Assembly: GCF_910592395.1 (NCBI RefSeq)
Contig: NC_088317.1
Location: 17,406,039-17,470,038 of the forward strand
Length of the DNA: 64,000 nucleotides
Reading direction: 5' to 3'
From: Lineus longissimus
Taxonomy: Eukaryota; Nemertea; Pilidiophora; Heteronemertea; Lineidae
Under the pieces are notes generated by a model. The model was not told the origin of the DNA and did no database searches. It was given only the letters and a program-made list of their open reading frames with translations. Below, piece by piece: positions 53,224-64,000 of the stretch (within the stretch, counting starts at the first letter, position 1; each line of letters starts with the position of its first letter). A program made the translations under genes and the position numbers.

Positions 53224-53310
53224 TTCATTTCCCTATTGTAGACCTTTTGTGAAATGTGACCAAATCAGTTTGTAATAGATTTCACAAAAGGTCTACAATA
53301 GGGAAATGAA
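53224..53310. repeat. Perfect 32-bp inverted repeat with a 23-bp spacer
   Basis: Arms at 53224-53255 and 53279-53310 are exact reverse complements (left arm starts ttcatttcccta, right arm ends tagggaaatgaa). The spacer is gtgaccaaatc-agtttgtaatag. It lies in the long glypican intron. It could be a pre-microRNA-like or siRNA hairpin, or a short palindromic transposon remnant. Confidence 0.9.
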
Positions 53311-56300
53311 CAACAAGTCCGTATCAACCTGTCAAGTTCAGATGCGACAAGCGCCTAGTTTTGGTAGAGCGAGTCACATTTATGGTCGGGATTTGCTGTG
53401 TGATACAGCCTTTTCTTCTGAGCAGTGTCATGTTTAGCAGTATCAGGGCATGTCTTGCCCTTAGAAAAATAGCCAATAGAGCCATCTGCTGATGATAAGA
53501 TTTTGTAAAAAAAGAGCAAAATCTTTGCCTCTGAACAAAAAGAAAGAATGGTTGCATTGTATTTCAGGATTAAATGTCAATAGGTATGTTTTCTATAGAA
53601 TTTCCAATATATATGTCCACCCACTTGTGTTTGTTTACTTAGGTTCATTTTAACTTGGCCGCCCATTGTATAGGAATATATACAAGATTGCATTGAAGTT
53701 TCCAACAAACTCAATTGTTTTCTACCTTAATCCAAGTGTGCTTTGTGTGGGCGTAGGATTATGTTCAGAGTCCAAAGTAAGTATTTGAATCACTGCTTGG
53801 TTGGTTGATGGGGAGTGTTATTGGCACTGGCTGATGTCCTGGCCCTTCTCCCTAAAGTTGTGAGTTTTGCCAAGTGGCGCTGCTGGTTGAGACCAGGCTT
53901 GAGATGGAAGCTGAGGACGGGGGAGATTTCTCTGCTCTTTGGGGTGGGAATGGTCCTAAGCGTTCAATACATAGACCACTCAGCCTTTGACAGAAGCATT
54001 TGCAAAATTGCAATCTACTCCAATATATAAGATACTGCAGTGTGGTATTCATAATGTTGGCAAAATACTCCCAGGTGAAATTTCATTCCAGAGTGACAAA
54101 TATTTGTATTTCATAGACACAATAGCCAATTATGGATGTAACATTCCTTCAATTGTGCCGGGGATAAGAGATATCTCCTTTGATCAACAAAAAGCCTTTC
54201 ACTACTTGAAACATTTTCAATCTGCTTGGTAAACCTCTGTTAGACTTGCTGTAGACGTTTTTGGAAATGCTTTATTAACCCTTTTTTGGTTGGCAACAAT
54301 GACCAAGAGGGCTTTATTATCACCCACCATAGGTTAATCTTGGCGAATTCGGCTCCCTTTATTTCACCAGGTTATGAATAACAGACAGCCACCCAAGAGT
54401 GCACATCATTCATTAGAATTTGCTAAAAATTGCCGGTCCATCATTTGATCAGATGATATATTGCATAGCATCACCAACAAAACTGACCACTTTTGGAGAA
54501 CAATTGGATGATCATCACTTTTTGTGGTGCTGTCAGTCCCAGAAGACAAACGTAATTTTGCCTAATTACTCAATGTATTCAGAGCAAATGTGTATTTTTG
54601 TCAGATATGTCTGGGGCTTGTCACATGATATAATCACACACAGTCAGCGTGGAAAATTCCGCTTATTGTTGAATCAGAGGAAAAATGGTAATTTACTCTT
54701 TTAATGTGCTTATCAGGATGTAGAAGATGATAATGACGCAAGCATTTGTCAAACCGTGTCTTTTTTTCCCTGATGATTGGTTTGCAGCTTGTCACGTGAC
54801 TGCCAGTTCACAGAAAGCGCACCCCAAAGGTTGGTGTGAATAAGTATGATGTTGTTGATTGCTCCTTTGTTGGAGGTGATGACTTGAACTTCGTACAGTT
54901 TCTGTGTTTCATATTTGTCAGGCCATGTCTTCTTCCAATGGGTGATTGAGGCAGGTCATATGACAGTCTTGTTTGAAAATATGCTGCAAAATAAACATAT
55001 AAACATATAAGTATATATATTGTGGGTTGGATTGTCCCCAGTGCTTACGTCACAGCTCCAAATTATGGCCAAAACTATGAGGGGTCCGACATTCAAACCA
55101 TTAAAAAAGGAGCAATTTCTTCTTTTCAAGTATTCTAAAAGCATTGAGTGCATTCCATAAAGGGTAAATTACCCTCATGCAATCTTGACCAAACAGCTTT
55201 TAACTTGGTCTGAATGGCGCACAATGTTGACCATTTTAGTTAAAGCATATTATCTCCACTGGGTCTAACTTTCAGTAATTGCTATCAGCTTTGTCCAAAT
55301 TGTGATCATTTTGAATTGCGATATGTCATGACAGGGCCCTGGGGCGATGCACCAAGTGAAAGGTTTGGAAAGAAAGCCGCTGTCTGTCATGCCAGGTTTT
55401 GGGAGGTCTGCTATGAAATCCTCAATTAACTTTTTAACAAGGCAGAATTTGCATATATAACTGTTGTGTTTTCTGTTGGAAGTCACCGAATATCCAATTG
55501 CCATTTTCTCGTCAAGTTGCCTAAACTCAATTTTGTCAAATCATTGGCTATGTGGGGCTGTGGAGCAGACGATTGCCTTATGTGACAGGACATATCCGTG
55601 CACTCATGCCCACGTCCTGTTGTTTGAGATATGCTGAAGTGCGCACATCTGACTTGACAAAGGAACAGGGCCACTCCATAGGCTTAGGAATGTCTCAAGC
55701 CCACACAGCAGACAGAATAAAACAAACTTACTGCCCCTACTTCAATATTGAATGATGAAGGGTCTTTAAAACCATTTATGACCCTTTAAGCCGGTCAGTC
55801 AACTTATAGTGTGTACTGCGGCTTCTATGAGGGTTTACTGAGTAAATCATTTGGAAAAAAATGTTTTTATGGGACTCTCTAATCGAATTCTTCGGTTGAT
55901 TAAAGTGAAGGATTTCGATTTAAAAAGAGTTTCATGCTATTTTTAGCTAGTAGGCCTTTGTGCAGTAAAAAAGAACATTCCTACTTGTGATAAATTATCC
56001 TGTGTTTATGAGTCATTCTTCACATTTTGAAAGCTGCCATTGAAGCCTATCGATCCCGGTAAAATTTGAGATCAAACCCCCTCCCCCTCATACATCTTGA
56101 CCTACTCTCATTTCAGTATTCAACAGAAAACTGTGACTGTTGTGTCATCTTTCTTTCAGTCAAAATATTTCAGATTTGCTTGTATATAAAATCTGACTTT
56201 TTGATTTGTTTGACATTTGACTTATAATGTACCTTCTTTCTAATTGCAGGTGAGTTGTTTTATCCTCCCAAGATCTCAACTACCAATGACGGTAAAGTGA

Positions 56301-58654
56301 GAATGTCTTATTTTCAAAAATATATATTACATCACTTGCTTTGGGATCCAATCACACCCAGGGGTTTCATGGCTTCATAATTGCAGAGTCCCTGACAAAT
56401 GCTTCAAGGAAATGTTTTGGTTAGGGGTATGGCCATACAACCTGTTGGCAGTGATGACCTTTTTTGGGACCTTGTGAGGGATTCTGCAATCAGGCCCATC
56501 TCTCAACCTAAGGTCTGTTGGAGCTGCTGCTACTTTCACACCACTTTAAAAAGGAAACTGAAGCCAGGATTTCACAAAGCCGTTGTACAATAGTGTCTGG
56601 TTTACAAGTTGATAGATTGCGCTAGCGCCCAGTCCCCATGGTGACGAGATCTGCAAACCTTTGAAATCATCCATCAGTGCTGCGCATGAAATTTTAATTC
56701 GATGAAGTGGTCTAGTTGAGTAGAATGAGGCAAGGATTGGTGTGTATTGTATGTAGCAGTTTATATGGATCTTCGGTTCAGGTGGGTGAAACTGGTGAAA
56801 TTGATGCCCCAAGATTAGTCTCTTCAGAAGGTGGTTTTTTGACGCAGATGTTGCATTATTTTGAAAAAAGATTCGGGAGGGAAAGAAGGCCATATTTGCA
56901 GTCTATTTATGCTGAGTATTCCTCTCCGAGTGCAATTCTACATATATTTACACTAACGACATGCATCCATAATTAGCAGTTTACTAAAATATTTGTGAGC
57001 AATTATCATCACTATCAATATCATGGAGCCATTCAGTGCACTGATTGTTATACCTTTAATGACATGTTATTTTGCAGTTCATACCTTTTTGCACTTGGCG
57101 GGCGGGACGAAAGGTTTTGAAGTGGTGTAAGATTTCAACACCCTCGACACCATCAGTCGTCATATTAGATTACCCTTTAGTTGTGGTAGTGGTGAATTTA
57201 AACATGTGAAGTATCATTGACTGACGTCTCTGTTATTTCGACTGCATACTCAGTTGGGTTGGTACAAAATATTGAAGCTGTCACATTTCAATCAATGTTT
57301 AATTTGAGGTAAAGTAGAAGATACCTCACTGTCAGTACGAGTTGTCTCACCAAATGTTGTTGGGCGGCCATTTCCCCAAAAACCTCCACTGCGGGTTGGT
57401 GTCACTTTCTGAGGTCAACATGGCCTACAGAATTTGATATGGTCTTTGTCATATAACATGTTGATATATTAATAAGCCGTCTAAAACCCAGGAAATCATT
57501 TAGATAAATCCTCATGTTGAGCATAAGTTATGCACGACTTTCTCATCATTATTTGGAGTGTTCGATATCAAATTTCTGATGTCCCAATTCTTGCGACATG
57601 TAGGTTGAATGAGGAGAATGGTGGCTACACTGAATAGGTAGTTCAGACCCCATTGACATGATTTATATATTGATTTGTACAAGGTCCGTATTTACCCGGT
57701 AAATTTAGCTGATATCTTGCTCTTTCAAGTAAATTTTAATAAGGCAAATACACTGCCTTGTTATACTCTAGTCTCGGCGATCTAAGATCAGTTCTGAAAA
57801 GGCAAATTGGGCCACATAATGTCATATGGTCATTCAATGCAATTCATCATGTTCAATTTGGTTAGACAAGGAGTTGCCCGATGGTCCTTATCACTTTAAT
57901 ACAGCTTAGCTTTTTCGTCATAATTGAAGAAGTGATCTTAGATGGGTGAAACTAGAGTTATGCGACGTTAGATGTGACAAAGTGAAAAAGACGCCAGTCT
58001 GCACTCGAGGGTTTTCGATGTCGTGTATGGCCACTTCATCTTGTAGTGACACATAGGATTACAACCGCTTTACCTTTAGTGCACTTGAGTCTGGGTGTAG
58101 GTATACACTGCGTAAAACGTCCCTCTTGTCAAGTGCTATCGAAATTTCAAATGGACGGGCTTCGCGTGGTAGATTCACGGAAACGTTCCATGAAATATTA
58201 AGTGTTTCCACAAAAAGTTAAATTTCGTATCACTTGAGCATACAGTGTCGTTTCAAATCGTGATATAATTCGATCAATCACGTATTTACCCTCGATAAAA
58301 TGATTTGTTTCAAAGCATTCCCATGAGTCATCAACAAGCGTGGCATGGCCATGAGTCGTGGATTGATTGGTTGATTCAGTCTGGACGATCGCGGCCTGTA
58401 AACCACGACTAATGCTGCTCTGGCAGCGATATGATATCAGCTAATATTTAGGCAATCATAATGTGCAATATTTATCATAAAATTTCAATATAATGACAAG
58501 TTATGATTCACCAGCTAAAAAAGCAAGAGTGTTAACCCTTCGACATCCTGTTCATTTCGAGTCGCCTCGATGTTTGTCTCGCAGAGCCTGTCAAAGCAAC
58601 AGAGGTGTCTGGCTGTTACTTGTACAGTTCTCACTCATGCATGTTGTCGGTAGC

Positions 58655-58745
58655 TGAACGAAACGTATACCAGATCGAGTTTGAACCCACCACCCTTTGG
58701 CTGTGAGTCTGTCGGCCACACCTGTCGACTACTTCCTGCTCCAGG
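58655..58745 (-). mobile_element. tRNA-derived SINE-like head
   Basis: On the minus strand an A-box-like tagtcgacagg (58731-58721) is followed by a B-box ggttcaaactc (58687-58677), with tRNA-like spacing. The anticodon arm does not form a standard tRNA that I can name. It differs in sequence from the other two SINE-like heads in the window. Confidence 0.5.
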
Positions 58746-61700
58746 ACTGATTCTTCCACTGTGATCATGCCTGAAGAAATTACACTTGTAAAGCACTCCC
58801 CTTTCGAGGCCCTCACAACCCTTTTATTCCTGTCTAAAGTAGAACAAGTGTCCTAATCATATTAAAGGGTCATGTTCTTCCTGTATTTTGGGTATGTTGA
58901 AAATGTTTTACAACAGTTTGAAGTTGTGACAATCCTTTTTCTGTTGCTCAAGGGCCCTTGAAGTGTTCTAATGACTTCAAGTGGACACAGACATTCTTAA
59001 GTTCCACTGTGGGGTAATTCCCTGTTGCAATTGTTGACTTTCATTTAGTCTTTGTATAAAAGCTTTGTAAAAGGATAACTAGTTTCTTTGAAGGCCTACA
59101 GTATTACAAGCAGTTTGATACATTCTTTGTTATCTGCATATCAAAACGTTCAACCTCTATTTCACTCTTTTGAATCACATTGCCTTCTTTATACCCTTCA
59201 GTCCCTCTCATAAGGCCTTCCACCCTCAACATTTCCATGCAGAGTGATCACCTCTAAATAGCCTTCACCAGTAGTAGCAGCCTTACCCTATATTACTTTA
59301 ATTGCAAGCTAATGGTGTAACTAGCCATGGAATGAAGTCATGAGAAAACATAAAGCAATTACCATTGAGTGGGAAACCAGGGACTGACTCACCAAGTGAG
59401 TGGAATACCAAGGTGGTAGCCCCTCTTCAACCTCATTCAGACCAATTTTGTTGACCAGACTCATCCATGAGAAGACTTTAGCTGTAACTCCTCATAGAAA
59501 CTGCCTTGACCTCTTCATACCTTTCACCATGTAGAATCAGCCCCTCCAGATCAGCTGACCTTTTCTGAACTTTCTGCCTTGGAATGTTAGTTACTCAACA
59601 CCCGGAGAAATGTTGATGAGTCTGCCCCTATACTTGTGTGAGATCATGTTTACAGATGTGACTTATTGACTAGACATTGACATTTGTGAACGCCCTCGTA
59701 TGTCATGGCCAAGGGGCTGACAGAGCTATTGGACATGGGTTCGGTATGTTGAGGTGATGTTCAGACCATCCAAGGCATGAAATATTCGTTCCCTTGTCGA
59801 ACGATATGCATTGCTGCCACTCTTCGAGCTTCATACAGCAGTTTAGTAATGCCTGGTCTTAGTGACCAATGACCCGGTCTGAACCAGTATCAGCCTCCCG
59901 ATATTTTCGCAGTGCTAGTGGGAAATGTTCATGGCGGCTGTATCTGATCTGATTGGCTCCCTGACAGCCCACCACCTGTCCAGCTCCCGTCCGTCCGTGC
60001 TAGCTATATGCTGATTCTTTGCTATCTGCTAACATTGTTGTTCTGTTAAAATGTAAAGCGCTAATATACTGATTATACTTGATATCCATTGGATTGTGTG
60101 GCAGGTTTATCTTAATATTGTCAATATTTGCTTCAGCGTGATACAGAACTATGTGTCCTTGTTTGGTCAAGGTCGTTTCAATGCAATCGGGTCAAGGTCA
60201 TTTGGGTCAAGATGAGCAGACAGCTTGAATAGACTTTTCGTCCTGATGCTTCTAGTCATAACAATTTTGGCCTTTTTATGAGCCTGCATGTCCAACATCA
60301 AGAGCTCAGCCATGACCTCAAGTTCCTAGGGGATGACCCCTTGTTTGAACATGTATGACATATTAAAGTCATATAATATTGTCTGTCTCAGTAGCCATAG
60401 GACTCATTATATTGCATGCACTCTTGGTGGAAAACATCCAACACACTTCTCAATTTGTCTTGTTTTAACACAATGGTGTCATATATGACAATTAAAATGC
60501 TGATGGTGCCATTTTTACCAATTTTCTAATTGCCTGTTCTAGGAAGGAGGTATTATTGTAATTAATGAGCGATGCAATTAGCTATGAATTTGTCGTATGA
60601 GTAGGTTGAACTTCTGAGATAGGAATATGACTTTTCATAGGGGTCATCTAATCATTTGACTCTCAAAGGAAATATACTTTCTGGCCGTTCTAAGATTACG
60701 TTTTGGGGTACTTGGAGTCATATGTTGAAACTAAAATAAAACCACTGTAAAGATAAATATAGGCTTGGTGTGGATGAATGAGGCTCAAGTAGACAACAGG
60801 GTCTCTGCCAGAGGGACGTACCCCCAAATAAGTTGAGGGTAAAATTACATATACGCATCCTCCAATAGTTGCACTAACTGGTGTACAAGTAACTCCAATG
60901 CTACAAAGATATTAACTGCTGTTAGGAAAGATTTTACCTGGTCTTATGCTTGCTGCCTCCTCCTGCAAATAATATTGCCAGACCTGGGTATTGTTTTCAT
61001 CAGCCAATCTCCTGAATGTTGAAGGATAAGAGTAGGTACACAGAAGAAGCATTGACGTGCTACACTGCAGTTGGCAAACCATTAGAAATATGAACCCATA
61101 GGTAAGAATGATGCTTAGATTTGCCTGTAGAGAATATTGCTAGACTCCGGTGTTATTCTTATGAGCCAATCTACCTCAGGATGTCTGGGGCAGGTGGTAG
61201 ACGATCCGCACATCATTACACATTGGCATTTCGCCGAACATGAACTCTCGACTGAAATCTCTCCTCTAAAACTCTGTGTTTTGGTATTCGGGGATGGTGA
61301 TGTAGATTACTTCGGGGAAATCTTCCATTAGTTGTAACTGATTTCTCGAAGTTGAATACATTGGTTGCTTTGAGATCTCTGCTTAGTCGTTAGTGTTGTA
61401 CATTAGTCGATGCGAAGAACGGAGAGATAATCTTACATTGTTGTTGGTGTAGAAAGCAGTTGAAGGACCCACACCAACTCAGATCTGTGGCCCTAAATGA
61501 TTCACAACATCAATTCTTCAGAATCAAACAGCTGTAATGTGTGCTGATGGCTCCGCCGTTGGTCAGTTTCAGTAGCACTGTCTGTCGGGTACACGTCAAC
61601 TTCCCGATGCAAGTGTAATGTATGTACACACTACATCACTCCTGCCAACAATAAGTCATACGATAATGTCGTAACGTACGGATGTTTTGTAACAGTTCCG

Positions 61701-64000
61701 CGTTATTTACATGAAAATCTCATGAATTCTTTAGCAGCGTTAATCAAGTGTTATTTCAAGTGCATAGGCGGCTTTATTTTATGTTGAGAAATATGCAGTT
61801 CTTGTTGAATTTATGTGTACATTTACAATATTACTGTTGGACACTGCATTGCAGCCATTCATTGGTCTAATCAGCTTTATTTCTGGGGGTGCAAGGGTGA
61901 GAAGATATGAGATACAAACGCTGACCGCATTTGACCTGAAAGGCCGTTTTCCTCCAGGTATATGTCCATTGTAAAGGTACATTATTATGAGTCAATCCCA
62001 AGGGGGGGTTTAGATGTTGTAACTTATTAGATCTCCAAGGCAATGTTTGGTAATGTGCCTGCATTCTAATGAATTCTTGATGTTGGGATTATTCCATATT
62101 ATCTGTGGTATAAAATGGTGGTTAATGAAAGAACGCAAGGGCTTTTGTAGTCTCTTGTTGCAAGGTGGAAGGAAGAGACCTGGAGTCTTTGGAATCAGTG
62201 GGTTGAATACTGGAAATTAATCCGGATGCAAGACACGTACTTGAAAGAGGCAATTCCAAGTGGGTGGGTCTAGCTGAAGATTTCTTATAAAAGCATATTT
62301 TGAAAGAATGCGGAACTCTGCCACGACCTGGATGGCGTGGGCCTACTTATCATAGCTGTAGATACAATTCTTCAGAAAGCAAGAATGGCCTTTTCTTGCA
62401 TTGACCTTTTCAGAGAAAGGGGTGTCTAATCCTTACGCATATGATGCTGTGTTTGAAGGAGGGCGGTCCCACAGGACCCAGATCATGTTGACATCTGATA
62501 TTCAGAAATGTGAACCCTAGATTAGGCATGTTGTGATGCTTCTCATGAAACAACATTGACGGGAATCAAAAAATCTCTCCTCAATGTCATGTCTGACATT
62601 AGGTTTTGCGTTTCACCTTTCACCTGCAGGAAAAAAATGTAGAAAAGCGGTGATCAAAAAGCTGCGTTGGTCCCATCTCACTTGTAGAAGAGTTGGTTCC
62701 TGCATCTGACGTTTTGAAAGGATCTGCCGATGAGATCGGTGACTTTATCAGATGCCACTGAACCCCTCACAGGAGATGGGATCGATTGGCATCGGATGTG
62801 GGAGCTGTAGTCGGTGAGAGGCCATGTTGCTTTAAGATGACAATCTCTGCCCTTTTGCATGACCGTGGAAAGCTTCTGACTGGCCAGTGATAGTTATCGT
62901 TGGTGGTGTTGCGTGTTAAGACTGCGAAAATGATGTGAATCTAGAAAATTGTGTGAAAATTAACTCATTTCGTGCATGAAATCCATTCCTGACTACATTC
63001 TTTCATAGAATTATGAAAAATTATTGAAAAATTGGGGCTTCAATCAATTGACATTTTTTTGCTGTGTACTCATCTCTTAATCAATGCAAGTCTTGTTTTG
63101 GTAAAAAGATTGGCTGGTATTTAGTCATGGGGCAGTACTTAATGAATTGTTAAACAATACCTAATAACCCACATCATGTGTGATTATAGTCAGTTTGAAG
63201 AGAAAAATAATTGGGAATGTTGGTACAGAGAAAAATTCACCATGTCGAAAAATCAGCAGATATAAAATAGGATAATTTCTATCAATTTTTGAAAAAGTCA
63301 CCTCGTCATTGTTATTATGCCCACTCAGTCTGCTTCGACTTAAAAACATTTGAATTCTCGGTATTTTTTATGACTTCAGGATATGACGAACGTGCCACCA
63401 TTGTCGAACTGCGGCCAGTTGCACGATGTGAAAAAGTTAATGGTTTGGGGAATGAGGGCGCTGTAAAAGTTGCACCAGAATTGTCAGACAGCACCTGGTG
63501 TTGCCAGAACGCGTGATAAATGGGCAAAATGTGTTTCATTCGCACCATTCTGCAACATTTATTTCATTGTTATGTTTCATTTTTCAAAACCTGCTTCAAA
63601 ATAGGATTCGGGCATTTGTGTGCTTTCATAGCCCAACTGTTTTGTTTTCTTGTTTCGTTTTTTCTCGACTGGCTATTTGGCCATTTGTCGGTTGGTGGTA
63701 CTGTATGCTCTGGTGCGTGTGCAAAAGGACAGTCATTGTGCTATAGTCTCATGGTGTGTTTTTTTCTGCTTCCAAAACGCAATTAGAGTAGAACCTCTCT
63801 GATAAGAACACAGTTTAGCTGCACGCATGCCAATCATCCGTCGCAAGAATCCAAGGCTTAAGTTAAAAGATTCTGCACTATTTGATGTTTATCACAAAAA
63901 CCAAAATAAAAATCATCTTGTGCTCGTGATTATTGGTGAACTGTCGCAGATTTTCCCAGAAGTGAAACGCACCAAATGTTTAGCTTAAAATATTGACGTT

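Larger units (their letters stand above)
48003..64000 (+). other. Glypican intron 2 (continues past the window)
   Basis: Sixteen kilobases without a segment resembling glypican exon 3, which should include a conserved helix-rich block with a FF-D motif. Features inside it are a CTCF-like motif pair at 52001-52142, a perfect 32-bp inverted repeat at 53224-53310 and a SINE-like element near 58.7 kb. Other open frames are short and featureless. Confidence 0.65.

Noticed and set aside
56240-56300. Possible small glypican exon after attgcag
   Set aside because: The acceptor-like site is followed by sequence with no resemblance to glypicans, and it is too short to judge.

Overview
This is eukaryotic genomic DNA: the genes are split by GT-AG introns, there are polymerase III tRNA genes with internal A and B boxes, tRNA-derived SINE-like elements and many satellites. 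The gene set (GPR180, mitochondrial creatine kinase, COG6, an AADAC-family esterase, a glypican, and the RUN domain of Rubicon) is animal. The AT-rich sequence, moderate introns and a GPC3/5-type glypican suggest a marine invertebrate, possibly a lophotrochozoan. That placement is inference and no species is claimed.

Layout. 1-4.8 kb is largely non-coding, with a long hairpin and diverged tandem repeats. 4.8-7.5 kb (minus) holds a two-exon gene derived from a hAT transposase, of the ZNF862/KIAA1586-like type. 9.07-10.51 kb (minus) holds the first three exons of a Rubicon homologue (RUN domain); its remaining exons are not visible. 11.0-15.1 kb (plus) is a complete nine-exon GPR180, facing Rubicon across about 0.5 kb. 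16.7-19.3 kb (minus) is a complete seven-exon mitochondrial creatine kinase. 22.3-23.5 kb (plus) is a secreted, probably GPI-anchored leucine-rich-repeat protein. 23.65-26.05 kb is three tandem ~0.8 kb units, each with a tRNA-Ala(TGC), followed at 26.75 kb by a single tRNA-Ala(CGC). 27.5-31.0 kb (minus) is a five-exon gene for an unrecognised small secreted protein with a cysteine-rich C-terminus. 31.6-36.9 kb (plus) is a complete twelve-exon COG6, with a 14-bp minisatellite in intron 7. 39.2-41.6 kb (plus) is a complete five-exon AADAC-like esterase. 43.3 kb to the window end (plus) holds the first two exons of a glypican, then at least 16 kb of intron containing a perfect 32-bp inverted repeat and a pair of CTCF-like motifs.

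The genes do not form a pathway. COG6 (Golgi tethering), Rubicon (endosome and autophagy regulation), GPR180, creatine kinase (mitochondrial energy buffering), the esterase (ER lipid metabolism) and glypican (cell-surface heparan sulfate) are unrelated neighbours. I reconstructed exon joins by hand: every join listed keeps frame, and the five multi-exon proteins read from ATG to stop. I found no convincing new multi-gene system. The unusual items are the hAT-derived gene, the unrecognised secreted protein, the recent tRNA-Ala amplification, the minisatellite of acceptor-like motifs in COG6, two GC-AG introns, and a repeated exon tail with duplicated donor sites in creatine kinase.
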